From positions 434,001-498,000 of the forward strand of contig JAHNUO010000022.1 of assembly GCA_019787685.1 (NCBI GenBank): DNA of 64,000 bases. The letters are read 5' to 3'. This document shows positions 34,181 to 45,142 of the stretch, in pieces; positions within the stretch are counted from its first letter, which is position 1; each line of letters starts with the position of its first letter. The DNA comes from Chiua virens (taxonomy: Eukaryota; Basidiomycota; Agaricomycetes; Boletales; Boletaceae). The position numbers were made by a program, and so were the translations under genes. The notes beneath the pieces are model-generated. The model saw only the letters and a program-made list of their open reading frames with translations, searched no databases and was not told the origin of the DNA.

Positions 34181-34699
34181 AGTAACAGTAATCCGATCCG
34201 AGGGACAAGGCGGCGGCGGCGGCGGCGTGGGAGCGGCAATCTCGTCAACGATGGCGATAGACGTCGGCCTTGAAGGGACCTTCCAGGATGGCAGACGTCG
34301 GTGGTTAGTACGAGCCTACGAGCCCTTATTGCTTACGATTCAAGGGCACATCACTTACCGGGTGACCCACTTCAGCCTACTGAATCCCTTCTACAATGGG
34401 TCGTTCGGATATATCCAGAGGGCGGGATGGAGGAGGCAACGTGTGACCAGTGTGATCGATGATCGATGATCCGTAACGCGGGAGTCAAGGATCTGTGGGT
34501 ATACTGAGACGTTCCCAACGCTTGTAGAAAACAAGCAACAACAACAACAAATAATGCGTCCACACGGTCCACACGTCCATCGGCAATAATTGAATCAGAC
34601 AATAGACCCGTCTCAACCTATATAGCTACTTGGTTTTAATTCAGATCTACACCTCCCACCCCCCGCTTACATTCGAACCCTTCCTGATACTCTCTGCCT

Positions 34700-34915
34700 C
34701 GTTACCCCTCAGGACTGTCTTCGCGTGACGCCTCTGCACCTGGACGACGTTCATCGCAGCCTCGCCCCCTCGTCCCGGAATCCTCACTGAGTTGGCTTTG
34801 CGCCGCTCGATCTCTCTTTGTGTTGACTTCGTGTCGCGCACAGAACGCTTTTGGACTTTGTGTCCATAGGGCCGCCCCATCGCCAAGGGCCTTCAACCCC
34901 CCTGAGTCACTCGAT
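34700..34915 (-). repeat. Dispersed gene-flanking repeat, copy 3, inverted
   Basis: Reverse complement of 33,960-34,180 with high similarity over about 200 bp. It ends roughly 180 bp upstream of the gene at 35,098. Confidence 0.85.
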
Positions 34916-35097
34916 TCGCGGTCGAATTCGCGGTCGAAGCTCTTTCCGTTTGAAATCCTTCTTCCCACTACCTCGTCGCCGCACACAGATCTCGCACCTC
35001 TGGTGGATACAGCCTTAGACTCTTTGTCAATACTGGTACTGTACCTAATCCCTGGTCCATCGGCACGATCTTGACCCATATTCTAGCCATTACTGAT

Positions 35098-37188
35098 ATG
35101 ACCTCGAAATTTGCTCCCCAAACTCGCGCTCATGATGGTAAGTCTTCTCATACCTTATGTTCGGATCAAAACCCACGCAATCTACCAGCTACGTACAATT
35201 CCTTGGACGCCAAATCGATCGCCACCGGACATGATGCAGCCACAACCGTCTACACCTCGCCCAACATGACCTTCGTCCCCGAACCCCATAACAACGAAGA
35301 GGAACTGCGGGCTCGAGCAGATGGGCGATTTGGTACAGCGGATTGTTTTCAATGGCCGCAGACATACAGTAAAGAATTTTGTTATGCTGTCTGCATCCGT
35401 CGCAAGGAGCACTACTCACCGCCCGACCCTTTGTTATGGGCGTGGTATCGCCCCACGCCGGAAGACTTCGAACCTCTTCCTCACGCCGCCTTTCAAGTTG
35501 GGAAGCTGAAGCAAGAAAAGGCAGTCGGCGTCGTTTCTTTGCATCAGATTGCGTCTGAGCGCCACCAGGCATGGAAGAACACCCGTGGTGACAAGCAGGA
35601 CATTGCAAGTAGGATGATCCAGAGCCTGAAACACGACACTATGTTGCTCCTCACTCACCCGCTTACATACCGTGATATCATTGTTTTCGTCGCCGAAGCC
35701 CAACGGTACTTCCTCGACATCATGGCGTTCATCGACTACGTTACTTATGTTCAACCTCATATCGCCTACCCGTCTGGTCCCCCCCTTCCTGTCCGATCCC
35801 ACTGGATGGGATGCTTCACGCAAGACACGAAAACCTGCGACGACCTGTTCCACGTGGGTGTGCCAGTGTGGTTGATCCGTCCCCGCCTCTCAATCACTCC
35901 GGACACGAACATCGAGAAGCATGTCAGGTTCACGTTTCCCGACGATATCATCCGTGGCATGTACGCCGAAGCTGGCAGATCCGTCCAACCCTTTGCAAAC
36001 CTGTATCTCGGAAAAGGGGGCTTCGATCGTCACTTTCACACTCGGCGCGCCTATACACCTTCTTACAACCAGAAGCCCAGCATTTCAGATTCGTCCACCC
36101 CTCAGCTTTCCTCGCAAGCAGGTAAAATGCCCACTCAAGCTAAGTCCAGGAGAGCAGAGAAGAAGCAGAAGCACACTCGACCTGGACCCCAGTCAGGTAG
36201 GTCATGTCAATGTCTACCGACATTATCGATACGGCGTGGGCTAACCTGCTGTGAAGCAATTTCCGCAGGTCGCAACAAGTGGGTAGAGCTGCAGGTGCCC
36301 GAGATGCCGCTAGCCTTCCAGGTTTGGGTCGACGCGTTGAAACGCATCGACAAAGACCCGTCCAGGGTGAAGAAAGGTTTGGTGGATCAGGGGTATCGTG
36401 TCCCCGAACCACCTCTGCTTATCTCGTCACCGTCCCCCGAACGTCGCCAACGCTTCATGACGAACTGGCTTGCGATTCGCGCGCTGTGGATTAGTCGGCT
36501 CGATCACAGCCCCCCCGCCCGCTTCCCATCTCCCCAACAGTGGAGGGAGATTCTCAATGGCGTGCCCTTCAAGGAGGACATGGAAGGCGCAGCCACGAGC
36601 AGCAAATCTAGTAAGCTGGCCGTGCTGGAAGCGTTTGGGGAAGAATTCGCTGCCCTGACATCGCAAGGATCGAATCTTGCACCCAAGGAACAGGTGGAAT
36701 GGCGGGGCAAATTAATTCCAATCGCCTCGCTGACCAACCCCCCGACCCGTCTCATCAAAGCTATTTTATGGGAGTTGTACGAGACTGGCTGGCGATACGA
36801 GCTTTGTGCTCTCGACCAAGCTCTTAATCCTCGCCTCTGGGCTGAACATCGTTCCGAACGACTGAGCTTCATCTGCGGTATTTTCCCGGGCAGCTCTGGG
36901 CTCATGCTTTGGTCAGAGCCTCTGCCATCCAAAGCTAGCAATCATGGATTCACGGACAGTTTCTCTGACAACGAGCAGGTCCTCAACGCATTCTGTCTAC
37001 TTCTCTCCACCTGGCCGGATGCTCACCCTTCTTTTTCGAACACCAATTTGATACCGGGATCGAAATATGTAGAAGTATACGAGGTCATGTCGCGGGCGTG
37101 TTTTTTTTACATCCAGACGTTTTATGATTACTTTGGTCGTCCCCCTCTCCTTCCCCACCGGTTTCCCTTCGACTATCATGATGTATAA
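35098..37188 (+). CDS. Large protein of an agaric-expanded family without known function
   Basis: The frame is open from 35,071 to 37,188 (705 codons), but two introns whose length is a multiple of three are likely: 35,138-35,188 (gtaagt...taccag) and 36,197-36,268 (gtaggt, a ctaac branch site, ccgcag). The mature protein would be about 655 residues from Met at 35,098. Landmarks are ADGRFGTADCFQWPQTYSKE, LTHPLTYRDIIVFVAEAQRY, HWMGCFTQDTKTCDDLFHVG followed by PVWLIRP, GYRVPEPPLLISSPSPERR, LDHSPPARFPSPQQWREIL and WRYELCALDQALNPRLW. I recognise this order from a family with many copies in agaric genomes, but know no function, enzyme motif or structure for it. The gene follows repeat copy 3 and precedes copy 4. 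Confidence 0.72.
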   Translation: MTSKFAPQTRAHDGKSSHTLCSDQNPRNLPATYNSLDAKSIATGHDAATTVYTSPNMTFVPEPHNNEEELRARADGRFGTADCFQWPQTYSKEFCYAVCIRRKEHYSPPDPLLWAWYRPTPEDFEPLPHAAFQVGKLKQEKAVGVVSLHQIASERHQAWKNTRGDKQDIASRMIQSLKHDTMLLLTHPLTYRDIIVFVAEAQRYFLDIMAFIDYVTYVQPHIAYPSGPPLPVRSHWMGCFTQDTKTCDDLFHVGVPVWLIRPRLSITPDTNIEKHVRFTFPDDIIRGMYAEAGRSVQPFANLYLGKGGFDRHFHTRRAYTPSYNQKPSISDSSTPQLSSQAGKMPTQAKSRRAEKKQKHTRPGPQSGRSCQCLPTLSIRRGLTCCEAISAGRNKWVELQVPEMPLAFQVWVDALKRIDKDPSRVKKGLVDQGYRVPEPPLLISSPSPERRQRFMTNWLAIRALWISRLDHSPPARFPSPQQWREILNGVPFKEDMEGAATSSKSSKLAVLEAFGEEFAALTSQGSNLAPKEQVEWRGKLIPIASLTNPPTRLIKAILWELYETGWRYELCALDQALNPRLWAEHRSERLSFICGIFPGSSGLMLWSEPLPSKASNHGFTDSFSDNEQVLNAFCLLLSTWPDAHPSFSNTNLIPGSKYVEVYEVMSRACFFYIQTFYDYFGRPPLLPHRFPFDYHDV

Positions 37189-38215
37189 TTTTTAACAGTA
37201 TGATGTATGATTATAATGTAGCTTTCCCCTCAATTTATGCAATCCGTTTTCACTTGCGACATTGTGCGGTTAACCCTGGGATTTCAGCCCTACGCCATTA
37301 AATTAATGTAGTGTAACTTTGAATGTCCGCTTATTGACACCACGTGACGACAAAAACAAATAATTACAATTAGATTATGAAACGTAGACAGATACGCGAC
37401 GCGTATTTGTCAATGACATCGATTCATCTTGGACCTAGCCATCATGCATCATGCATCCCAGACGGACGTTGACACTGCCGCCCACCTTCGTCCCGCCTCG
37501 TCGACATTGATCAATCACTCAAGCTTTCTCCTCGTCTGAATCCTTCTGCCTCAAGACCCGGCCCGAATTTTCTTGTTTCTCAGAGTTGGCTTTGCGCCGC
37601 TCGAAATCTCTCGTGTTGACTTTGCGTCGCACAGAGAACGCTTTTGGACTTTGTGTCCATAGGTCGCCCCGTCGCCTCGAATCGAGCGACAGTGGGGTTA
37701 AAGACCTTTTGAAGCGCTTTCGTCTAGGTTCAGTTTAAGGACTCGGAATCCCTCTCCTGGACCTCCGAATCGTTGTCAGACTTTCGTCCCCTCCCAGGTG
37801 CGTGCTTTCCTTCATCGTCCTCTTCATCCTTCATCAGATCGGCGTGACTCTGAGCGTTATTTTAGCCTCGTTTCTCCCATTGGCATCCATTCACCCGTTA
37901 TGTCGACTCTCAGCTTGGATTGTGCCGGAACGTCGAGTGCTTCGATTCCAACGTGCTTTCAGCGTTTTCGGTGACATCACTATGACATCAGGACATGCGG
38001 TGAGTGGTTGCTCGTTTGATTGCAACATGTTCTCAATCCTTTCACAGACATCATTGCCTCGTTTTCTCAACGTTTTCTCTTGTTCTTTTCAAATTCTGAG
38101 ATTGAAGCAACTAGGTCTCCGCCGCTCAAAACTCGAACACTCCCAGCCTCTAACATCAAAATCTCAAGCTTCCCACTATCTCGCGCTTCCGTATCACAAC
38201 TTCCGTTGTGTCAAG
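37189..38215. other. Intergenic region upstream of the Plavaka gene
   Basis: Besides repeat copy 4 it contains a possible upstream frame from 37,802 that joins the transposase frame (ending NFRCVKM at the start codon) but shows no domain of its own. No terminal repeat of the transposon could be identified. Confidence 0.4.
37580..37715 (-). repeat. Dispersed gene-flanking repeat, copy 4, inverted
   Basis: GAGTTGGCTTTGCGCCGCTC, GAACGCTTTTGGACTTTGTG and TCCATAGGTCGCCCCGTCGC repeat the reverse complement of copies 1 and 2. It lies about 500 bp upstream of the Plavaka start codon. Confidence 0.82.
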
Positions 38216-41200
38216 ATGGCCTCTGCTTTCAGGTGCCACCCCAATTGCGCTCGCACCTTCTTATCCCGGAGAGGCCTGACGCAGCATCGAGCTACATGCG
38301 ACATTTTCGGGCCTGCGCAGGCTGAGCGACTCGCACGCGCCAACTCAACCTTTCTATTGACGGAGGAGCCTCCCAACAAGCGGGTCAGACTTGACGCTGA
38401 TGAGGTACGGCTTTCTATTGGATTCTTTGAATTCGTACCACTCAGATGGATTCCAGGGCGGTAGGCAAGTAAATCTTCCAGGGTCCTCGAATCCTTCGGC
38501 GTTGATCACGGTTTCAGACGTTACTGAGGTAAGGTTTTGACCATTTTCGTGCTTTTCTCACCCTGACCCAGTATTTCGAGTCAGCAGAGACCACAGTCCC
38601 ATACTCAAGAAGTCCCAGCACCCTCGCAGGCTACGACTGAACCTTCCTCGCAACAAATACCCGATGCCCCTGACATCACAGGCACTGAATCGCAGCCCCT
38701 TCCCCCTCGTAATCGACGGGTACCTGCAAGGTATCGAGACTTGCTCCCTGAGCCACCGTTACCAGCAGTTGATCCCCACCCTACCCCCGCAACCACTTCG
38801 ATTATCCCTCGTGTCTTTCTGCACGTGTGGGATTCCTTCACTACATGGTTCAATAACTTCGGTATCGCTCGTGCATATCGCCATCGCCCGTCGCACGATC
38901 CCGACTCATTCGTTTCCATGGATGAATTGTCTCAGCCTAGCCAGGACATTCTCCCTAGCTCGGTCAACGGAAACTACTCCCCGCCCTGGCCATGGGCAAA
39001 CATGTCTATCTGGCGAATCATGAACTGGAAAAATACTGGTAGTAGTCATAAATCCGATTCAGAACTCACACGACTGGTTCACGAGGTCCTCCAAGCCCCC
39101 GACTTCGACATCCAGGATCTGTCGAGATTTGATGCTTCTAGAGAGACATCTCGGTTTGACGCTGCTGAGAAGGAGATACCACCAGAAGACATATTCGGGA
39201 TCGACAGATGGAAACGTGCATCGGTCGACATATCAGTACCTACAAGGGAAAAGAAGGTGGAGGGCAATGGGTTGACGTTCTCGGTGGGCGGTCTTCGCTA
39301 CAGGCCAATCCTAGATGTCGTGCGAGCAGTATTTGCAGAGGCATCATCGAAGAATTTCCATCTCACCCCTTTCAAAAGGATTTGGAAATCCCCGGTCACC
39401 GGTCGCCACCAACGCGTTTATGATGAACTGTACACCTCGGACGCCTGGAACCAAGCCCATGACGAAGTGATGAAGCAGAGAAGAGACGACGGCTGCAAGT
39501 TGGAAAGAGTAGTTTCCGGTCTCATGTTCTGGTCGGATTCGACTCGGCTCGCACAGTTTGGGCATGCGTCTGCATGGCCCATCTATCTTTTTTTTGGAAA
39601 TCTCTCCAAATACATTCGGTCCAATCCTGAGTCGGGGTGCTGTCATCCGATTGCGTTTATCCCTTCTGTAGGTTGATTTTCTTCTTTCTTGCGCTGCTCT
39701 TGAAGTCTCACCCAAACCCTCAGCTTCCAGAGTCCATCAAAATTTTTTGTCCTCGGTGTCTGGCAAGAAACACAACCACGACCTTCTCGTTCATTGCAAG
39801 CGAGAACTCATTCATGCGATCTGGACATTATTGCTCGACGATGATTTTATCGAGGCTTACAAGAATGGAATCGTCGTGAAATGCTTCGACGGCATCACCA
39901 GGAGGGTATACCCCAGGATATTTACTTACTCAGCCGACTATCCAGAAAAGTGAGTGAATTGCGTGCGTATCCTGGTGCAAATTTACGACTGATTGTTTGG
40001 AAGAGTTCTCCTTGCTACCATCCGGGACAAAGGTTATTGCCCTTGTCCTCGTTGCCTCATCCCAAAATCCATGTTCCATTGCACCGGATTTCTCAGAGAC
40101 ATCGCTGCAAGATTTTCTCAAGCAAGAACATACTTGGCGCATAAGATCGAACTTGCGCGACGGAAAATTTATGTCCTTGGCCGGCCGTTGAAGGGTACAG
40201 CTGTGGAAACTCTTCTCAAGGACCAGTCACTGGTTCCGACTTTGGTAAGAATCATATTTAACTTTTCGGGAGCCAGCTAACTACCCCTCCCAGAATTCTT
40301 TTTGCGAGCGACTCTCTCCCTTTGGATTCAAATTGTACCCGATTCTTGTTGTAGATTTACTCCACGAATTCGAGCTTGGCATTCTCAAGTCGGTTCTCAA
40401 GCATCTTCTCCGATTGATTTATGCTGTTGATCCACGTAAGATCGACATACTTAATGAACGGTGCGTTTGACATTCTTCCAACAATGTGGTTACTGAAAAG
40501 TGGTCTGATAGATTCACGCAAATATCATCCTTTGGATTGAACGGAATCCGCCGTTTCCCTCCAGATGTAGCGAACACCAGCCAGCGACCGGCATGGTTCT
40601 TTGAGCACGTATTACAGGTAGGGTCTTTGCATGTTTCGTCTCAGTTCGTAGTGATTAAGGGGCTTTACTACAGTGTTCCATCCCCGTATTTGAAGGACTT
40701 TTTCCTCCTGCGCACGACTCAAACATTCAGCGCCTCTTATTCCGACTCTCCGAATGGCACGCACTAGCCAAGCTTCGAATTCACACGGACGATTCGCTCA
40801 TACTCCTTCAGCAGTCGTTACGGACCCTTTGTGATCAGCTTCGCCAGTTTCAACGAGTCACCTGCGCCGCCTTCATCACTCACGAATTACCTGCGGAAGC
40901 TGCACAACGGCAGAGGAGGGAATTAGCTGATGTCAAGGCTGGACGTCGAAAGAAAGAAGTACGCTCGGCGGGCTCGCTCCCAAAAATGTTCAATCTCAAC
41001 ACATACAAGTTCCATGCTCTGGGTGATTACGTCTCAATGATCAAGACGTTCGGGACGACTGACTCGTTCTCAACCCAAGTTGTAAGTCTGAAACTTTTTT
41101 TTATACCTAAAATTTCATTTCTTTTACTGCATTCTGACGTACGGTTACCTTCAGGGAGAGCTGGCGCACCGTCAAATCAAGAGGATGTATGGACTTTCGA

Positions 41201-42393
41201 ACAAGAAGAACGTCGAAGATCAATTTGCGAGGCAAGAGCGTCGCCGCACTCTCCTGAGGCGACAGCACGAGCAGGACCAAGTTGCAGATGATGTTGACTC
41301 TTCGCCGATGCTGCATCACTCGATGGCAAGCCAAGCTCGAAAGGACAACGTTCTTAATCTGTCTCGGTTCCTTCTCAACCATATTGACGACCCGGCCGTC
41401 AAGGTGAGCGACTTTGGCTGATGCACATATATGCTTACATGTCTTCCAGCCCGATTTCATCGCGTGTCTCAAGGACCACCTGTTGTCCAGACTACTCCGC
41501 TTGGACTTTGACGGTGACGAGCGAGTATTCACCCCAGAGGAACGAAATGAATTGCGTTTTCTAAACCCAGACCGAATCGTGGAATCAAGAATTGTTCGCA
41601 TCAACTACACAAGCTATGATATCCGCAGAGCTCATGATTGCCTGCGGACAGACCGTTCTTCTTTCCTCATGACTCTATCGAGGGAAGAAGAAGCCAATTG
41701 TCACCCCTTCTGGTACTGCCAGCTACTCAAAGCATTCAGTATTGACGTTTCATACTCTCCCGGAGGTGTTAGTGGTTCAAAGGAGACGATGGAGGTTCTG
41801 TGGGTCCGTTGGCTCGGAACTGATCCGGACCATAAGGGGGGTTTCCGGCAGTGTACTCTTCCAAAGGTTGGATTTGTGCCTGAAGGTGGAGACAGCCCTG
41901 CTTTCGGGTTTTTGGATCCCTCTCTGGTGATCCGTGGGTGTCACCTCATTCCAGCATTCATAGATGGTCGTACCGATCAATTCTTACGGGGCGGCATGTC
42001 AGTAGCCAGACTACCTGGGGAGTCTGATGATTGGGCAAGGTATTATGTAAATATGTGGGCTTTATTTCACATATTTCGACGTCTTACATGCTAACAGGAA
42101 TCAGTTTTGCTGATAGAGACATGTTCACCCGCTATGCGGCAATTGGTGTAGGTCATGACACCATGCATGTACGACACAACCATGGCCTGGTCGACGAGCA
42201 ATTAGCTGCTGACGATGAAGATGTCGACGGCCCAGGTATTGAAGATACTCAGACAGCGCACACATCTCAAAATGAGGACGACGACGACGACGACGACGAC
42301 GACAAAGAAGAAGAAGAAGAAAATGAATCAGATGTTGATAGTGACGAGAGTAGTATGAGTGACGGCTATGACGACAGCGATCACGACGCTTGA
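38216..42393 (+). CDS. Plavaka-type (CACTA/EnSpm superfamily) transposase
   Basis: Eleven exons can be joined without any frame break: 38,216-38,404; 38,457-38,528; 38,585-39,671; 39,724-39,949; 40,004-40,244; 40,294-40,460; 40,512-40,617; 40,674-41,081; 41,155-41,403; 41,450-42,054; 42,105-42,393. Together they encode about 1,212 residues. The start has a C2H2 zinc fin​ger (FRCHPNCARTFLSRRGLTQH, then R-A-T-C). Further landmarks typical of Plavaka follow: PPRNRRVPARYRDLLPEPP, SAWPIYLFFGNLSKYIRSNP, YPRIFTYSADYPEK, CPCPRCLIPK, LVVDLLHEFELGILK and QVGELAHRQIKRMYG, YYVN-I-FADRDMFTRYAAIG near the end. The conserved Asp in SADYPEK, Asp in VVDLLHEFE and Glu in GELAHR are the likely catalytic triad. 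The tail is an Asp/Glu run encoded by (GAC)n and (GAA)n. The gene looks intact. Confidence 0.9.
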
Positions 42394-42765
42394 AATATAG
42401 CTATTATAAACACGAATGTAGTTCTGTGGTACATTCGAAGTTATTACCTACCAATTTGTGAAAGAATGACCAGATTTAAATAGAAACAATGATACGGTGT
42501 TGGTCATGATGCCAAGGGCTCACAACTCCTTGCAATGATTGCAGAAACTTTGAAAGCACTAAATTTTTAGGAAAGATATTATCAGCAACTACCACAATGG
42601 CAGTAGCGTACGGGAAATGTGCCAATGCCTTGCCAATATGTATATTCCGCGATAATGATGTCAACGATCCTCATAGTATGGCAACAATCTTATAATATGT
42701 GTAATTCCTTTTCAGACCTCAGTAAGATCTCCAATGATGAATGATATTGATTACACAAGCAACTC
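42394..42765. other. Spacer with an imperfect repeat of the peptide-B end
   Basis: 42,474-42,520 (TAGAAACAATGATACGGTGT, TGGTCATGATGCC) resembles 42,772-42,812 (TAGATATAATGATAGGGTAT, TGGCCGTGATGC), suggesting a local duplication. No gene recognised. Confidence 0.4.
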
Positions 42766-43054
42766 TCAGCAAGTTAGATATAATGATAGGGTATTGGCCG
42801 TGATGCAACCACCGACAGCGAAACCAGGCTCAGCCTCACGCTTCAATGGTAAGTCGACCTTCGAATTGATACGGAGGTATTAAAGAAATATAACCGGGTG
42901 CACGGGCGAAAATAACATGACACGGGATAAGAGGTCATCATCAGCTCACCGTAACCTTGGTATGGGTCGGTATTAGGAACAATCAACGTACAGGTTGAAG
43001 CGCAACGGAAACAGCGCCCGCAGTGAGAGCAAGAAGAACAAGCAAGGACTTCAT
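42766..43054 (-). CDS. Candidate small secreted peptide with a KR-EAEP processing site
   Basis: From ATG at 43,054 the minus strand encodes MKSLLVLLALTAGAVSVALQ, a good signal peptide, then a donor gtacgt. A downstream frame ending at 42,766 reads VDLPLKREAEPGF, then AVGGCITANTLSLYLTC and stop. Lys-Arg followed by EAEP is the arrangement cleaved by Kex2 and then by a dipeptidyl aminopeptidase in fungal secreted peptide precursors. The splice between the two parts is not unique (acceptors near 42,859 or 42,842 both give open frames). No homologue is known to me. Peptide pheromone, RiPP precursor or chance are all possible. Confidence 0.35.
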
Positions 43055-43527
43055 GATCAACTGAAGAAGGTAGATGAATTTTGAGGGTGTCTTAAAACTT
43101 CGTGGGATGGGGGCGGCTTTCCTTGTCTACTGGCTCCCTTTTATCCGAAGCTTTGGAAGTGATAATAACCTTGTCGAGATGACATCGGAATTGCGGTCAT
43201 ACATGTAGAGTTTCTGTCTATATTATGGCTCGAATTCCAGGGTCAGTTATCTGGGGCAAGTCCTGGATTCCTATCCGATTCAGGTACTAGTCTCCCATAT
43301 GGAGTTTTCTCCGGGTCCGTGGCTGTCATCAGATAGGGCGAAGCGGCCACCCAGATCAAGAATCAACTAATGATACCCCTGAGGACAGAAAAAAGCAGGC
43401 GATCTTTGCCCGCGTACTGAAGCGACACCCTCTCCAGGAAAAGAAGTCCGCCAATTCTTCCTGAAGGCGGCCGCATTGACTTCAAACAAAAAAGCACCAT
43501 AGTCTATGGCGAATTTAACATTTCGTT

Positions 43528-44155
43528 TTAATTATTCCATGCGTTCGGAAATTCAGGGAACCACAATTCTGGGTTGTAGAAATGACAGAGATCGAGGTAC
43601 CTAATAATCTCCGGGCGAAAACGTTTCAGCAACCGGTAATGCGCATCAAAGTATGTGGATATGAATTTGTCCGTGTGACCTTTTCCCGTGGTATTCGTTT
43701 CACCCACCACATCTGTGATGGTGAAGCTATGCAGCGCACTTTCGAACAAAGTGTGATCAAAATCGATGGGGATGTCATTGACATGATGAATTGAGCCAAT
43801 GATGTATTCAATGCGGTCGGAATGCTGGTTGAGAAGGGCATTTAATTTTTCCAGATCATCGTCCGTGATGAACTCGGTTTCAAGGCCAACCAGGAGCTCG
43901 AGGGTGATCTGTGAGCCTCATTCAAGAAATCTTTAAATTGCTGTATCAGGAAATCAGGGGACAACCCTGCCTAAAAATAAGGGGGATGAGTCTACTGCAG
44001 ACACACTTTAGGAAACGAAGACCTCTTCAGGATACAAGTCATCCGACCTATACCGCAGAACATGTTCGATGAGGCCATACAGCTTCGAGGACCTGGACCA
44101 CTTCTTCCAGGGTTCCTGAGGCATGCCAACAGAACTGACCAGAATGTGAGTGGTG
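43528..44155 (-). pseudogene. HIS2: Histidinol-phosphatase (PHP family) relic
   Basis: The minus strand retains HHSHSGQFCWHASGTLEEVV (44,155-44,100) with the H-x-H metal ligands of the PHP phosphatase that makes histidinol. A frame-shifted piece YGLIEHVLRYRSDDLYPEE follows, then LLVGLETEFI, RIEYIIGSIHHVNDIPIDFD (about 43,780-43,830) and ISTYFDAHYRLLKRFRPEII. The expected GHFDLC metal-binding motif has become RYLDLC, so a metal-ligand His is lost. The protein stops early at 43,528, and there are frame breaks and a deletion after LEEVV. No ATG is found before HHSHSG. This must be a spare, non-functional copy, since histidine synthesis needs a good one elsewhere. Confidence 0.8.
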
Positions 44156-44582
44156 ACTAGTGACTAATTGGCACAGTATGAAAACGATGAATGCAAGCGA
44201 TCACTGTTTTCTCCTGAGATCAGTGCCAAGGAACCTGTAAAAATGACACGACTCGTCGGAACCGCGCGAACTTTTGCCTACTTTTGTCCTCTCGGAGCAC
44301 TAGGTTCTCGAGTCCTTATATAATCAGAGTCCTTCTCATTGCCTCGCCAGTATATTGTGCTTAGTCTGTTTTCTGCTTAATCTAATCGACGTTGCATAAC
44401 TCCTACGACGTGCTTCCCCCAGTTCGTCCTCTTTGTCCATACCTCTGCCACACGTACTCCAAACCGTGCTTATACTTTCAGCAAAGTCATCTTCCCCGGT
44501 AATCACTCGGCGCGCTTCTGGTCAGCTTTCTTTGATATGGGCTAGGTTCCGGAATTTCATTGGAACATACCGACCAATCCCA
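44156..44582. other. Spacer, no gene recognised
   Basis: Contains a possible promoter-like TTATATAATCAG near 44,315 and CT-rich stretches. No protein similarity seen on either strand. Confidence 0.35.
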
Positions 44583-44726
44583 TCATGATTCATGATAGTA
44601 AGCGAATATATCTTCCCCATCGATTAGTTCATCGCGGCGAGCGATACCCACAGAGTTCGCTTGGGTAAGGCCGCCAAAAAGTGTCAAAAACACAGTGAGA
44701 TAGAAAGAGGATGGTTTGAGTTGCAT
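44583..44726 (-). CDS. Candidate 47-residue secreted peptide
   Basis: A single-exon frame on the minus strand. Residues 1-23 (MQLKPSSFYLTVFLTLFGGL, then TQA) form a convincing signal peptide. It is followed by NSVGIARR and the 16-residue tail DELIDGEDIFAYYHES before the stop. The dibasic RR could be a Kex2 site releasing the acidic, Tyr-Tyr-containing tail. It lies 417 bp before a UstYa-like gene that diverges from it. UstYa-family enzymes modify Tyr-containing ribosomal peptides in dikaritin pathways, which makes it a candidate substrate. Unlike known dikaritin precursors, it has only one core-like segment, so this remains speculative. Confidence 0.4.
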   Translation of the reverse strand: MQLKPSSFYLTVFLTLFGGLTQANSVGIARRDELIDGEDIFAYYHES

Positions 44727-45142
44727 GTTTGGCTCCTTTGACGATGACAGTAAACCTGCTTTCTAGATCTACAAGAATCTATTGCTTTTATACTCGACTG
44801 AAATTTTCTCTTGGCATTTCAGAGCCATCGGGGATGCGACCATGCTGCTTGATTCTAGTTCTTTCATCAGCATCGGTGTGTTTAGAAATCCCGATGATTT
44901 CGGCTGCAGAACCGATTTAACTCGGGGGGATGAATACGTCTTATGTCGAATCGCCACCGTAACTCCTTCACTAAAAAGGTAGCCTTGCGCCTCTCTCATC
45001 GGTCTCTTTTGGTGCTGCATCTACACGGACAAGATTTCGTAAGGTAATTCATTTCGATGGACGACGATATCAACCTCAAAACACTTCTGATATGCACTGG
45101 CAACATTAGGAAACGAGACCCGCTTAGTCTCAAGCTACTGCC

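Noticed and set aside
39724..39760. A frameshift in the Plavaka gene at a T6 run
   Set aside because: Using the donor at 39,672 (exon ending GTAG) instead of 39,669 keeps the frame open, so no lesion is needed.
37580..42393. Dispersed repeat copy 4 as the Plavaka terminal inverted repeat
   Set aside because: No opposite-orientation partner was found after 42,393, and other copies lie beside unrelated genes.
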